Assembly: GCA_019828545.1 (NCBI GenBank)
Contig: JACVRA010000367.1
Span: 1 to 64,000, forward strand
Length of the DNA: 64,000 bases
Direction: 5' to 3'
Source: Paracamarosporium sp. OC-R06-R3
Lineage: Eukaryota; Ascomycota; Dothideomycetes; Pleosporales; Didymosphaeriaceae
Part shown: one piece after another, positions 43,742 through 56,600 of the stretch
How positions within the stretch are numbered: the first letter of the stretch is position 1
Layout of the letters: each line of letters starts with the position of its first letter
Position numbers and translations under genes: made by a program
The notes under the pieces: model-generated
What the model was told of the DNA's origin: nothing
Database searches by the model: none
The model's input: the letters and a program-made list of their open reading frames with translations, nothing else

Positions 43742-46129
43742 CTAGAAATTCATCCCCAATTCAGTCCCATCAAAGGCCATGCCATCCCACCCTAACCCTG
43801 TCCCTCCCATCGCAGAGCTCCAGCCCATATCCAAGGGCAAGAATCCTGACCATAATGCTGCCTCATCGACTGGCCCTGTAATTCCGCTTCCATTGATAGC
43901 AAAGTCACCGACGGCACTGAGATCCGTCCACCCAAAATCGCCCATCTGCTCCGTCATTGCAGGGCTCTCGGCCGTACCAGTACTACCAGCTTGAGAGGGA
44001 GATTGTGCAGGGACTCCACTTTGACCTGGGAGAGGAGGGTAGTTCCCACTACCGGAGTCTAGGGAATGGCTCGCAACGTGCGTGCCAGGATGGCGGAAAG
44101 TGGTGTTACTGGACTTGTCTTTGCGGGGCGCTTTGGCCCAGAGCAGACGAAGTAGCTGGCTGTAGCGGGAGCCTGGGTGCTGGATGCCGACGCTGGCGCC
44201 GACACTGCTGCGCTGGAGGCGGGTGACTGTTTCGTTAATCATGGCGCGTATCGCACGGTCTTCGTCGTTACCTATGACGCCAGTGCAGCGTGCACGGTAA
44301 AGGAAGACGCCGGCATATACCAAGTAAAGATAGTATCGCAGTGGCATGTAGCGGAGCGACTTCTCAGGGTCAACGAAATTGTTGGCGGTGGTCAGGATGG
44401 CTTTCGCTGCATCAAGGCCCTCATAGATGAACCGCGCATCTCCGACCGCTCCCACATTGTTGACGAAGACACGTTGGGGAACTTGCATCTTTGATTTGCC
44501 CATACCGCTTTTCCCCCCTAGTCCCGAGTTGTCGTTAGAGCCATTAGCAGCAGGAAGGGCACGGAGAAGCGTTGCTTGGAAGGCGAAAGCGTTGATATAT
44601 AACCGTAGATAATCATAAGACATCAACAGACAAGCTTTTAAAGGCGGAGAGCAGGTCAATGTTCCCCACACGCTTTTCCAACCATATATGGCTGCCCGGA
44701 AGTCATCGATGAACTTGATGTAACTGCCGCTCATGTGTGTGCGGAAACTGGACCCTGGGTTCGAGTAAAGCGTGTCATGGACATTGCTGAACAGTTGTGT
44801 GAGTTCTAAGTTCGCTACAACAGTTAGCACATGCTGTGTAAAACAAAGTGATGATTGTATACCTTGGAAGATACTTGCATAGTCTTCTTGGTCGGCGCTC
44901 CTAGGAATTAGTGAAGGATAATCCTCACGTCGTAGTGTCGTAAGTGGTCCCGGACCTCTTGACCAAAAAGCCTTTCCTATGCGTATAGAAATGTGTCGGT
45001 CTGAAACATAAGCCGAAGTCCATAAGAGACGCTTGCGATCATGGTTGGGATCCTTTTCTTGGTCTACGAATCGAAAAGAGTACTTGTCCAGAGCCAGGAA
45101 ATAAGCTATGCGTAGAGCCAAGCCGACGTGCATCCAGCTTTCTTTATCCTCTTCGCCTTTCCCAACCTTTCCCGAACCTCTTTGTGTGTAGGGAGCCCAT
45201 TCGGCAAGGATTAGGAGAGCTTCCACTGCTTCAACGCCCGCATCACCGCCAGCAGCCAAGGTGGAGACGAGGTTCTTCATGTGTCCTGAGCATGCTTCGT
45301 AGATATAAGGCTCTTCTACCAGGTCTTTTGATGCAATGACGAGAATGGCTGTCAAGAGATGAGGCTCTTTCTTTGCAGTGTGGGCTAGTCTCGTTATATC
45401 AAAGGTCTCTAGTGGGGCTAGCGGATAGTAAGGATGATAATTTTCCTGGTATCGTGCGAGTAACTGGTGTATGATGTGAAGTGTTAGAGTTCCTTTGTCA
45501 AGTAGCGCATATCCATATACTACGGACAAGGGTGTTTGTACTGGCGGTACGACGACTGGATCCATTGCTGGTTGAGCGGTGCTGTTGGGCGCAGTCTCCT
45601 CCGAGCTGGATTCCGCAACCCTTGCAAGTATACCGAGAGCATCGGAAGGGTTCTGTAAGTTTGGGAAAGTCATCTCGTCAGACGTTGACGTTTCTGACCT
45701 CTGCTGCTCTTCTCCATCGTGTAGCTGAGTAGCAGGATCGGACCGGATCCATGGTGTCGTTCCAACGTTACCCAAAGGAAAGCTACTCTCCTCTTGGGGA
45801 TAGTTTGTCAGAGAGGGAAGAGCGCCGTCATCTACAGTCTTTCGACGCACTCTTCGACCACCACGATTGCTACCACCTAGCACGCAACTAAGATTGTCTC
45901 GCTTACAACGAAGACATGGGACCGTCCCGTTATTGTCCCTTAAACTCGCTTATCAGTACACAACCGAAAGTGTGGGGTAGCGTGGCTTTTCATACAGAAG
46001 ACATCGGCTCTTTCTTTTGCGACAGTTCAAGCATGCTTGATGCGCTCTCTTGATTTTTGGGGGCTCGTCGCCCTGTGAGGCGTCCGGGGCGGCCTCTGGA
46101 AGCGGTTGTGGGGTAGTCGTCGAGTCCAT
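43742..46129 (-). CDS. Zn(II)2Cys6 transcription factor, PrtT-like
   Basis: Nuclear regulator. Exons 45996-46129, 44863-45938 and 43742-44814 (introns 57 and 48 nt), 760 residues. The first intron splits the zinc cluster: CLNCRKRKSRC joins to LLDNNGTVPCLRCKRDNLSC, giving six cysteines with a longer middle loop. The middle homology region contains YASIFQANLELTQLFSNVHD, FIDDFRAAIYGWKSVWGT and LLMSYDYLRLYINAFAFQA, a pattern I associate with the secreted-protease activator PrtT and relatives. That assignment is from memory of the family and moderate. The second intron is 48 nt and stop-free, so its retention keeps the frame. Divergent from a secreted carboxypeptidase 1.4 kb away. Confidence 0.85.
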
Positions 46130-47576
46130 CCGATCATGCCGTTCCGTCCAGGATGGTGGTATGAAAGCGGTCCGGAGAGTCAAATGTCGTCGGCTTTAGG
46201 GTTCGGAAGCCGAGTCAACACATCGACGATGATAATAACAGCCGCTATGCTCTTATAGGCTAATGGGATTCTTCCACGGCGGTGCGTACAATATCTGCCT
46301 CAGCATTCAAACAATATTGTGACTGTGATAAGCTTTGCGAAACAGACAGAGTCATCGGACCTGTGGAGAGGTGACGGTGAAAGCCCAGATGTCGGGCCGC
46401 GGCATTTGAACTACAAGGACGGCTAGCGTCTGCGCGTAGTTTATATCCCTTTCCGATGGCATCTGTTGCATACTGGAATACACTCCTCCCGAAGCATACG
46501 ATGGCTGTAGATGTGCTGTGTACGCAGACATTCCGGCTAGGTCGTGACGGTGTGTTTGTGTCTCGGACGCAACGACCTCCTATAGCCTGTTCTGGAGGCA
46601 CAAGGTACTCGGTGACGTATGAGCCGTCGCACTGTGATGAAGCGAATTTCCGTGGTCCTCACCCAGCGCAAAATGGCACGATGTCGATTTTTGATGAAAC
46701 GAGGCTTGCCTGGCGGAGGGTTGGAACCTTGGACCTTAGAAGCCACGACGTCACGCGATCGCACCTGCTTCTTGCGATGGGCTAACGTAGATGATTTCCC
46801 CGATGGATTTGTGGGACCCCCAGCCGTTTCCTCCATCCCCACAGAACGCCAGCGCGACCTCTGCAACTTGTCGGCCCGTACGCTCTTATCTCGAGCTCTT
46901 CAAAGGTACCGGTATTGCATAGCAAATCACTCGCTCTGATGCAGCTTCCTCTTCTTGCCAGCCAGCCCGTAGTCTGACTGCCAGTCGTTAGCGATGTTTC
47001 TGGACCTCGTCCAAAATGGAAGGTCCTTATACGACCAAGCCACCATCGTCTTGTCTCCCTCAGCAACCGGGAGCTAATCGATCATATACTGCAATTAAGC
47101 TTGTCGATAAGCCTTGCACCCTGGGCACGTCGGCGGCACGAGCGGTGATCGCCAGGGAAAGAGATCATGGCGCAGCCAGTGAGGCTTCTGCAGCCACTGC
47201 TTGCATGAAACAAGACGCAGCCGGGCGAATCATCACGCGTGCTGCGCTTCTTATACGACAGCTCTCTATATTAACTCACAGCGAGATACCATTAGGCTGG
47301 AAATCGAGCTTCCCGGACGGGGCACATCGCCCGTCAATCATCAACTCGTTACGGGCAGGTGTAAAAACCCCAGGGAGATCTGTTTGATGTGCATATTGCT
47401 CCAGACCGTTCATCGTCGCCTATATAAGTAGTACGGTGCATGTCTCCAATTTCTTCACGTCGCCTCTGCAGCGCTGTGCCAAAGGTTTGGGTACACTGTG
47501 CTATCCCAAGACTGGCAACATAAAGGCCGACTGTACCCCTACTCTTGACTGAGTACTGTACTTCGTCACTTCCACC
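46130..47576. other. Long divergent intergenic region
   Basis: About 1.45 kb between the PrtT-like regulator (-) and the carboxypeptidase (+). No supportable gene. A tRNA-like stretch near 46.7 kb was examined and rejected. Confidence 0.6.
47421..47428 (+). promoter_or_regulatory. TATA box of the carboxypeptidase gene
   Basis: TATATAAG lies 149 bases upstream of the ATG at 47577, a usual arrangement in inducible secreted-enzyme genes. Confidence 0.6.
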
Positions 47577-48900
47577 ATGAAGTTTCTCGCTCTCTCCTTG
47601 GCCACCTTGGGCCTGGCTTCTGCAGCAGCCGTCGATAACAAGGTCAGCTACGATGGCTGGAAGGTATTCCGCGTTACCGTTGGCGAGGGTTCGGCCAAAC
47701 TCAGTTCAGTGATGAACAAGCTCCAGCTGAGCACATGGAAGGGCAAGGTCGAAACCAGCAATGTCGTTGACATCCCAGTTCCTCCCGCTCATATCCTCGA
47801 GTTTGAGGCTTCAACTCAAGGCTTCAACACCTTGGTTATGCACGAGGATCTTGGTACCTCAATTGCCCAAGAGGAGGTTTTTGAAACATATGCCTGTATT
47901 TACCCTTGACCCGTTTTCATATGAGCAATGCGCTAACGGTATATCAGCCGACTTTGCTACTGCCGCGGCTCCCAACGCAACCTGGTTCAATGCTTACCAC
48001 ACGATTGCAGAGCATACGCAGTGGTTGAAGGACCTCGCCGCTGCCTACCCAAGTAACTCGGAGATCATTTCGGCAGGATCGTCTCTCCAGGGACGCGACA
48101 TCACTGGAATACACATTTGGGGTTCGGGCGGCAAAGGCTCGCAGAAGGGTGTCGTATGGCATGGAACCGTGCACGCACGTGAGTGGATCACCACCATGGT
48201 GGTGGAATACGCGGCGTACCAGCTTCTTACTTCGACCAACACCGATGACGCGTCCTACAAGAACAAGTACGACTTCTACATTTTCCCTATCGTCAATCCA
48301 GACGGGTTTGCCTATACCCAGACAAACGACCGCATGTGGCGCAAGAACCGAAAGTCCGTCTCATCTTCCACCTGCATTGGAACTGACATTAACCGGAACT
48401 GGCCGAACCACTGGGATCAGAGAGCTGGAGCCTCCACATCTCCTTGCGCTGAAGACTACAAGGGTCAAGCCGCTGGCGACACCGTCGAGAACAAGGCACT
48501 CAGGGCTCAGCTTGACAGCATTGCTTCCAGCAGCAAAGGTGCGATTTTGTATATGGACATCCACTCGTACAGCCAGCTTTGGATGTATCCGTACGGTTAC
48601 ACTTGCTCTGGCACGGTACCTAACAGTGCCACCTACTCGAGCCTTGCCAGGGGCGCCGTCGCTGCCCTCAAGGCTGTCCACGGCACTACCTTCACCGCAG
48701 GCCCCATTTGCTCCACCATCTACCAAGTGTCCGGATCTTCGGTCGACTACGCGCTTGAGAATTCTGGGGTAAAGTATTCGATGACTGTTGAGCTGCGCGA
48801 CACTGGCGCTAACGGCTTTGTACTGCCTGCTGCTCAAATCAAGCCAAGTGGTGAAGAGACGTGGGCTGGTTTGGCTTACTTGCTCAAGAACATGACCTAA
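47577..48900 (+). CDS. Secreted zinc carboxypeptidase, M14A family
   Basis: Extracellular metallo-exopeptidase that removes C-terminal residues. Exons 47577-47895 and 47948-48900 (52-nt intron, donor GTATTT) give 423 residues. Signal peptide 1-16 (MKFLALSLATLGLASA), an activation propeptide to about 110, then the catalytic domain. Zn ligands are the His and Glu of GTVHAREW and the His of MDIHSYSQ; substrate-binding Arg and Asn/Arg appear in MWRKNR and DINRNW; the general-base Glu lies in MTVELRDTG. The order and spacing match fungal carboxypeptidase A enzymes, and the domain is complete. A donor slightly upstream would change only the propeptide end. It is preceded by a TATA box. Confidence 0.93.
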
Positions 48901-49211
48901 GTGTTCCTTGGGGTCCAGAAAAGGCAGTTGTGTATATAATTTGCCGAAGATGCACTGAAGAACAAAAAGAGCATAGTTTCTAATGCACATAATACTATGC
49001 CAAGATTTGAAATGTGGTGTGACACCCCATGATAGGCAATACTGAAGCCGAGTTTTTTTAAGCTTTGCACGTATTCATCCTTCGTTAAAACGTCCTTTGT
49101 GTGCTCAAGCCGAGAATACCCTACGTACATCACGTCATCACTCCACTTTTGCAGTCAGCCAATCAACCCCGCAGTTACCATTCAGAACAACTCTACATCA
49201 CAAGCGCAACA
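48901..49211. other. Intergenic, short
   Basis: 311 bp between two plus-strand genes. Nothing found beyond ordinary flank sequence. Confidence 0.6.
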
Positions 49212-49655
49212 ATGGCATCCTCGGAAAGCCTTACGGATCTGAAGACGCCGCCATCATGCACAGCAGACTTCTGCCTCATCCCGCTGGGCACGCCAACGGC
49301 ATCGGTATCCAAAGAGGTGGCTGAGGTGCAACGGCTGCTCAAGAAGAGCGGCTTGAGCTATTCGATGCATTCGGCTGGCACTACTGTTGGTGAGTTCGAC
49401 GTACCCTTATGTCTTTCGCCCTAGCTTGAAGCCAGACGGATGAAGGATTATGAGTGGGTGCGGGGCTGATGATAGGCAGAGGGCTCATGGGACGAGGTAA
49501 TGAAGGTCATCGGACAATGCCACGCGATGCTGCATCAGAACGGCGTGGTCAGGATCCAGAGTGACATCCGAATCGGAACAAGGACGGACAAGAAGCAAGG
49601 GTTCAAGGACAAGGTGGCGGCGGTGGAGAAGCTGTTGAAGGATGATGCTGCCTGA
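49212..49655 (+). CDS. Thiamine-binding UPF0045 (MTH1187/YkoF-like) protein
   Basis: Small homotetrameric ferredoxin-fold protein of the UPF0045 family, which includes yeast Ecm15 and thiamine-binding proteins. Its cellular role is poorly known. Exons 49212-49389 and 49480-49655 (90-nt intron) give 117 residues, near the family's 100. Motifs: the first strand ADFCLIPLGTPTASVSKEV, then YSMHSAGTTVEGSWDEVM across the splice and VRIQSDIRIGTRTDK near the end, which match the conserved SxGT.(I/V)EG and RIGTR signatures. No targeting signal. Complete. Confidence 0.92.
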
Positions 49656-50728
49656 GTTCCCACAGGCACCTTTGTTATCCAAGACGTATGTTGAATCGTG
49701 AGTTACGATGCTCAGAAGGAACGTCAGTCAGTGCATCTCCAATAGAACGGAAGGATTCGAGACTACGGAATAGGATTGCTGTCTAGTCCACATGTTCATG
49801 TTTTCGTGGGTATTGTGCTGCTTTCACGTACGGCCATGCTCTCCCTGTCAGACCCTTGTAACGTGAACGCGTCCGAAACAACAACAACGTCAACCACAAC
49901 AGTGATGTGCACGATGTACCCCGGACATCAAAACAAAGCAATCGCGTCTTCCCCGCAAGCGCGATGTGTGATGTGCTCGCCAAAACGTCGAATGGTGAGT
50001 CACGCAGCTATATACTTGGGTCCCCTTTTCTACGATTCGCCGGGCGTCTGCTCGACGTGAGAATAGCCAGGATCAGAGTAAGGATCAAGCGCGGTTTAGG
50101 TGTAGTTGCAGGCCCGTGGTGGGTTTGCGGCGGGGATGCGCGTGTGGGAGATTAAGGAGATGCTTGTGCGGACTGGGATCGGGGGTGGTGGTGATGTGCC
50201 GGGCGAGTGTGCAGTGAGGGAAAGCAAAACTTGATAAGAAATGACGGCTGCCGCGTCGTATCGACTGACACGATTGCAATCCGACCCTCTACTCGACGCT
50301 TTCTCCATCAGACAACTGTACTGCATTAGCCCGGTTTCCGCCGAGGAGTTCGCAGCTCGCACGGTCCCGGCCCTGAAAAAAGTTCGAGGCCTCCACTCGT
50401 CCGCAAGCGAGCCTGCACCCTCGCATCATCGCCGAATCCTGAGCCTGCCAACTTCCGCTGCTTTCCCTTCTCACACCACCGTCACCCGCCCGTCAGCCTC
50501 GCCCATCCTCATCATCCGCCTTATTACTCCGCATTGTCGCGTCTCGCCCGCATTAATTGCTCGATATCGGACGGTGCATGCCAAAGCACTGTTCACGTGG
50601 TCCTGGGAGGAATGCACGCGACCCTTTCACAAGCCAAACCTCGCCCTAGACAACACCATCCGCCATCGCCACAACACCCGCCCACCCCGCAATCCCGCTC
50701 CAGCGCATCGCGCGCACAGTAGCCTGCC
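49656..50728. other. Intergenic, about 1.1 kb
   Basis: Upstream region of MDM34. An open frame of 183 codons (50241-50792) is Pro/Arg/His-rich and runs into the MDM34 coding sequence in another frame; I regard it as chance. Confidence 0.55.
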
Positions 50729-52576
50729 ATGGCGTTCAACTTCAACTGGTCGCCGCTCATCGCGGACACCTCGAGAGCGCGCGACATGCTGACCACGGCC
50801 CTGAACAAAGGCCCCAAGCCGCCCATCATCGTCGACGACATCACCGTCACCGAGCTGAACCTGGGCTCTACGCCGCCTGAGCTGGAGATACTGGAGATTG
50901 GAGATCTCGCTGAAGACCGCTTTAGGGGCATCTTCAAGATGACGTACACTGGCGATGCCTTCTTGACACTGAAGACAAAGGTCCAGGCCAACCCGCTGAA
51001 TACGTACCTGTCCACGAAGCCCGATTTCGCATCGCCCGAGCCACTCGCGGCATCAGCCGGATTGACGATACCGCTGCAGATAACCTTGTCGGATATCAGA
51101 CTGTCTGGATTCGTCATCCTAGTCTTCTCAAAACAAAAGGGCGTTACACTCGTATTCCGGAACGATCCCTTGGAATCGCTCAAGGTCTCTTCGACTTTCG
51201 ACTCGATACCGTTCATCAAGAATTACCTGCAGAAGGAGATTGAAGGCCAGTTGCGTGTGCTCTTTATGGAAGATTTGCCCGCTATCATTCATCGATTATC
51301 GCTGCGATTGTGGTCACCCGAGTTCCAGGAGCTTGATGCCGAGACGGAGGAAAGACTGGACAGCTCAAAAAGCACAATTGCTCCCATTGATCCTTTGTCA
51401 AGTCCGCCGCAAAACGCCGTGGATGAGTTCGGTAACCCGATTGACGCATCGCAGATGGCGACACTTGCGCTCGACTCTGCGTCGGAGATACACGCGTCTT
51501 TCTCGCAGAAAAACATGCTGCGACTTGCAGCGTTATCGCAGTCTCAGCGCACCTTATCACTCTTCACTCCAGGCATCCGCGAAGCCGTTTTCCGCGCCTG
51601 GGCAAGCAATCCCGACCGTCCGGATTCCGGTACCACAACACCCGCACTTACACAGTCGAGTTTGTCTAGGATACAGTCCACATTTGCCAGTGTGAAGTCA
51701 AATGCTTCATCCGTTGCCTCGGGCAGCACGGGACAGGACACAATGAGTTCGCGACCCACCATATCCTCAAATTACTCGTCCGCTGCAGGTCTGAGTCTTG
51801 GTGCCAATCGATCTCGTGGCCACCAGATGCGGAAGCGCAAGAAGCGCGTGGTTGACCTCCGAAAGAACCGGGACGGTGCAGAGTCCTCCGGCCTCTCTAC
51901 CGAAGCAACCACTCCGCTCCCGAGCACCACCGTCTCGGAATCCGCTAGCGTCATCCACGAAGAGCGGGAGCGTGAGGACGAGCCTGTCTCGCCTTCGCCC
52001 CTCAGAAGCCCATCCAAACCAAGCTTCCGCTCCGAATCCAAAAACGCCAGCCTCGACGTCGGCGAGCCGAGCAAACTACGCGAGACGGAAAAAACCGCAC
52101 CAACCGACGGCTTACTCCCTCCTGCTCCGCTCCTCGCCGATCCGCCCAAATCTTCGAAGGCAAAGCAACTGGCCAACGCACCCGTGCACCACCTCGTCGA
52201 GTCCGAACAGAAAGAAAAGAAACGGTCTTCTTCTTCTCGCCCCCCACTCTCACACAACCGTCTCCGCTCCACACAACAGGCCTCCTCCCCGCTGCTCCGC
52301 TCCCTCTCCTTCGACAAAGTCTCTTCGCTCTCCGCTGCGCATAACCCCAAGCACCCGCTCTCGCCACCGTACGCCGAAAGCACGACGAGCAGCTCCGGTG
52401 GTATCCTGGAGCAAGCGTGGATGCTCAAGATGGCGCAGGAAATCGCGAAGAAAGTCCACGAGGAGAAGAGGCGGAGTCGAAGTCCCAGCCCGCAGCAGGG
52501 CTCGTCGAAGCGGCCGCAGGGCCTGTGGGAAGGCGCAGACGAGATGATGGATGCGCCGCCTGCGTATGTCGCGTAA
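50729..52576 (+). CDS. MDM34: Mdm34, ERMES complex subunit
   Basis: Mitochondrial outer-membrane component of the ER-mitochondria encounter structure, with Mdm10, Mdm12 and Mmm1, involved in lipid transfer and mitochondrial shape. Single exon, 615 residues. The SMP lipid-binding domain is residues 1-195, beginning with the invariant [10 protein letters not shown] and containing [27 protein letters not shown] and [21 protein letters not shown]. The remainder is Ser/Pro-rich and disordered with basic patches ([13 protein letters not shown]), as in filamentous ascomycete orthologues. The start is certain from the conserved N-terminus. The open frames on the opposite strand here are shadows of biased composition. 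Confidence 0.97.
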   Translation: MAFNFNWSPLIADTSRARDMLTTALNKGPKPPIIVDDITVTELNLGSTPPELEILEIGDLAEDRFRGIFKMTYTGDAFLTLKTKVQANPLNTYLSTKPDFASPEPLAASAGLTIPLQITLSDIRLSGFVILVFSKQKGVTLVFRNDPLESLKVSSTFDSIPFIKNYLQKEIEGQLRVLFMEDLPAIIHRLSLRLWSPEFQELDAETEERLDSSKSTIAPIDPLSSPPQNAVDEFGNPIDASQMATLALDSASEIHASFSQKNMLRLAALSQSQRTLSLFTPGIREAVFRAWASNPDRPDSGTTTPALTQSSLSRIQSTFASVKSNASSVASGSTGQDTMSSRPTISSNYSSAAGLSLGANRSRGHQMRKRKKRVVDLRKNRDGAESSGLSTEATTPLPSTTVSESASVIHEEREREDEPVSPSPLRSPSKPSFRSESKNASLDVGEPSKLRETEKTAPTDGLLPPAPLLADPPKSSKAKQLANAPVHHLVESEQKEKKRSSSSRPPLSHNRLRSTQQASSPLLRSLSFDKVSSLSAAHNPKHPLSPPYAESTTSSSGGILEQAWMLKMAQEIAKKVHEEKRRSRSPSPQQGSSKRPQGLWEGADEMMDAPPAYVA

Positions 52577-53674
52577 GCCGGTCTTGTGCTCGCTCGAGCA
52601 AGCGAGGCAAGCCCGCCGCGACGACGATGTTACGATATTACGTGTTATGACGGCGTAGGGTATATTTCTGGTTTCTTCTCCTTGTTTCGTTTGTTTATCT
52701 GTCGCTCGCTGCTTCTGCCCTGTCGTTTCATTGTCTGGAATCTGCGCCGGCGTGTACCAAAAAGTTTGTGTCTGTCTCTGTCTGTCTGTTCGGTTGAGCG
52801 TGCAGCCGTGTAATGCGCTTAGCGAGCAGCATTGTCCTCGTCACCATTATTGTAGTCTTAGAGCGTGTATCATAGAGGGGGAGAGCGCAAGCAGCTCTGT
52901 ATATTGCGGAGAGGGCATCTGCCTATCAGGTAGGAAAGAAAAGGAATGGGCGGAAGAGGAATGCGAGGAGAGAAGAGGATACTCCTCGTGGTGTTCATGG
53001 CGTATACCCACCTACCCGCTGCTCTGCTCTTGTAGCGGCGTCTGCGGAGAAGGAGATAGATAATTGTTTTTGCTTTGTTTACTCTCTGAATGCTTCTTGT
53101 CTTGTTTTGCCGAAAGCGGTGGTTGAATGTGTAAGATAGTGTGTAAGTGTATGATATAGACTGTGTGTGGGTGTGCGTCGCTTGTTGGCGAGATGAGATA
53201 GATGGTCAATAGCTTGATCAATGATGTGCTACTGCACCGGGTGCTCGTATCAGTCGATGGTATTTCATGTCTCTGCGATACAAAGTGCGTTATCAGCATG
53301 GGACCCTTGGCATCATGTGTTTCTCCACGTTAGACCTTCACATTATTCCTGTCTGCTATTTCAATTTGGCTTGGTAGCGATGCTTCCGAACCTGCACCTC
53401 ACGCAATGCCGTACACGCACAAGAGAGAATTATAAGATCAATTCACGATTATGGGAGTATCCCTGTAGCCTTAATCCTTCTCCTATAGTAATTGCAGAGT
53501 GGCCATCACTCATACGCCGAGCGCCTAGCACCGCGGTTACGCTGCACGATACAGTCAGGGAACACAAAGTCTTGGTTTCGACCTCCGCACTACCGATCTT
53601 GAGGTCACTTAGGGCACAAGACTTTTGCCCTCCTACTGTACCACTTTATCTCAGCCTTTTCGCTCCAGCAAATC
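52577..53674. other. Intergenic between convergent genes
   Basis: 1.1 kb between the ends of MDM34 and the helicase. A short TCTG microsatellite lies near 52770-52792. No gene seen. Confidence 0.6.
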
Positions 53675-56600
53675 TTAGTCGAGTAAATCAAAGACTGGTG
53701 CAGGAAGCTGTTGCTCCTCCATCTTCTTTGCGAGCTTGCCGTTCTTCTTCGAACTGATGGGACTCGTGACATCGCCAATGTATGAGAATGTCTCTTTGTA
53801 AGACATGCGTCCAGGCTCCCTTGGAGTTGATGGAGGTGGTGCGCTATCATCCAAAAGATCCACCAGTAGGGTGGTGTTTGCAGAGATTATCTCTGAGCTC
53901 TTCTTCTTAGGTGAAATCTGGATCAGCTTCCCTGACGTATGTGCGCTAGAGGTAGAAGCACTGGTCGAAATCAACTCCTGGAACTCGGCCGCTGTTTTGC
54001 ATTTCTTCTGCAGATCCAAAGCATCGTCTGCTTTGACACCGCCCTTAGCGTAGGTTTGCCATTGTTTAGGAGTACTGGCAGAATGGTCTGAAACCGTTTC
54101 CGGGGCTGCACCTGCACGAACTGTAGGGGTGGTCGGGTATGCAGAAAGATGAGCATGAAATGAGGCGCTTAGTAACGCTTGTTGAACTGTGCTCGTTGGC
54201 TTCTGGAGTGGTTTGATCATAGCTTTTCTACCACCACTACGACGGTCACAATGCGTGCAAATGCAGGGGTCAGAGCAAATCTGACTGCATTTCTGGCCAC
54301 ACGTAGTACATGGTTTGCTGCATCTCTGCATGCAGTTGATGCGAGTATTGTCAAACCTTTGATGAGTTAGCTTTCTTATAACAGGATATTGGGAGGACCT
54401 TTCGAATGTGTCCTGATAGTGTTACACTAGGATAGACCATACGGAAGGTGATTGCACGGAACCTGGTGTCCAGACATGGCTTTGGTTTCCGTGCAACGTG
54501 CTTCTGTATGACCTAACATAGCGTAGTACACAGTAGGGTTTTTTGGTACAAATGGCCTAGGGAGCAACTTACGGATGGCATGTCAACATGCAAGTGTGAC
54601 CGCAGGGCAAGAGGCAGCGGCAACTCTCGGTGCATCCTCCGCTTATAAGTTCCCAGTCGCTAGGGTCTTCGATGAACACTTTGTTGCCATGCTTCAGGCA
54701 CGTAAGTGGAAGTCGGTACCCTATCCGCGTTGATGGCCTGGCTATGGTTTTCTCTTTCTGTTTGCCATGTCCCCACAAAATCTTTACTACGGCTTCCCAG
54801 GTATCGCTTCCGCACACTAGTTTCTCTGCATTTCCGAACAAGTAGAAACCCCGCCTAAACCCTTATTAGCAACACGTAGCTAGACAGAGGATCTCGTTTA
54901 CTCTGTCTTATATTGTGCATTCCGGATAACAGGCAACGTAGAAGCTGCAGAGTTCAGTAGACACTTACCTGGCACGAGAAAGAGCAACACAGACCCTATT
55001 ATCAACTGACAAGAATCCAATGCCACCATCTTTGGAGCTTCGGACCAGGGAAAGCAAGACAACATCATTCTCTTCGCCCTGGTACGAATCGACAGTAACG
55101 ACTTTTAGAGCTTGACCACGAAGATTATGGTTATGTCGGAACTTTCCTGTAAGTAGTTTGCGCTGGCCATTGTAGAAAGTCAAAACCGTGATCTTTGTCG
55201 GGTCGACCCCATTCAAGACAAGATAATCAAAAAATCCAACAATCATGTCAGCCTCCTTTTCATTCTTCGCCGATTGATTGTTATCCCGGGACTCAGGCCA
55301 TTCATGGGTGAAGAAGAATGAGTTGACCCCGCCCATGCCTTCAACAGAGGGCCGGTTGTCAGCGCTCTTTACGCTTGCATGGTCTTTAAGCTTGTCACCG
55401 TAGATAGGGTGAAGCAGACGACGAATCTCGGGAATCATTCGACGCTGGCGCTTCAGTGTATCAAGCTCAATTCCGTTTCGCACCATACGTTCAAACAATG
55501 ACAAGTTGAAATTGTACGGCTCGTCTTCCAAATCATGCAGATTGCAGTGAGGTCGTAGTTGTTGGTGATCACCAACCAGGATCAAATGCTCCAACGTTGG
55601 AAAGCAGGCTACCGCGACAGGAGCTTCAAGCGTTTCTGCCGCTTCTTCGATTAGAACAATCCTAGGTCTCAGACTTGAGATCAAAGCACGGTATTTGCTT
55701 AGCCCAGTGGTCGTCATTCCAATAACTCGCTGGCGCAAGAGAATTCCTTGGTCTTCTTCCCACTGTCCGATCTTGCGCAGATGGACGTGTTCGCTATACT
55801 TTTTAGCAAGCTCGCGGAAATCTTTAAAAACAATCCGCTTTGCTTTGCGTAGCAAGTAGTTATAGATGGCTCCACGATCTCGAATAGGAATTGTCGTTAA
55901 ATCATTCGTCTCATCGAGCTTGCGACGTACATCGTCATCGGTCGTCAACGATCCACCCCTCAGACCCCGGAAATTGTCACTCAGAGCTGTTACAGGACCT
56001 CTGAGAGCTTCAATATCGTCACTATCGTCACGAGCGACTGCCTCAGCCTCAAGCTCTTCGAGTTGCTCGGCCTCGTCGAAATCCTCCTCTTCATATGGCA
56101 TGCCAAAATCATCGGGCTGGTAGGGGCGCTCACATGGCTCGAGACACCTCCCAAGCCATTGTTCCATCTGTATACCTGGGGTATTTTGAGGAATACCCAT
56201 AGCAGACTGTTCTCCGATCTCTAAAGACGCAGCCTGCTTCTCAGTGATCAGACCAAGCCTGACGAGAAAGCGATGATCTAATGGAGTGTTTTTCCTCTCG
56301 AAAGGGGCGAGAATTTTCTGCATCGTCGCAGTCATTTGCCTCATAGCGCCCATTGCGCAATTCTTGCGACTTCCAGGAATCTTAGGTTGCTCAAAAGTGG
56401 ATCGTACTTCGTACAACTATTCAAGTCAGTATATTTCCCAAATGTGAAGAGACACAGCAATGCCTAAGTGTTGTGCAATTCTCCACTCGGTCCGCTTTTG
56501 CATATAACGTTTCATGATAGCATGTAGGACGGAACCAAATATCCTCTTCCAAACACCTAATTTTCCACGATGATATGAGACTGCCATGACTTACGGTTCT

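Noticed and set aside
46690..46790. tRNA-like stretch on the minus strand (TTCCAAC-type T loop and a CTTCTAA anticodon-like loop)
   Set aside because: The presumed anticodon stem (CGTGG with GGTCC) and acceptor ends do not pair, so no cloverleaf forms.
50241..50792. 183-codon open frame before MDM34
   Set aside because: It runs into the MDM34 start in another frame, and its His/Pro/Arg composition looks non-coding.
51772..52428. 218-codon open frame antisense to MDM34
   Set aside because: It mirrors the Ser/Pro-rich disordered tail of MDM34, whose biased composition opens other frames.
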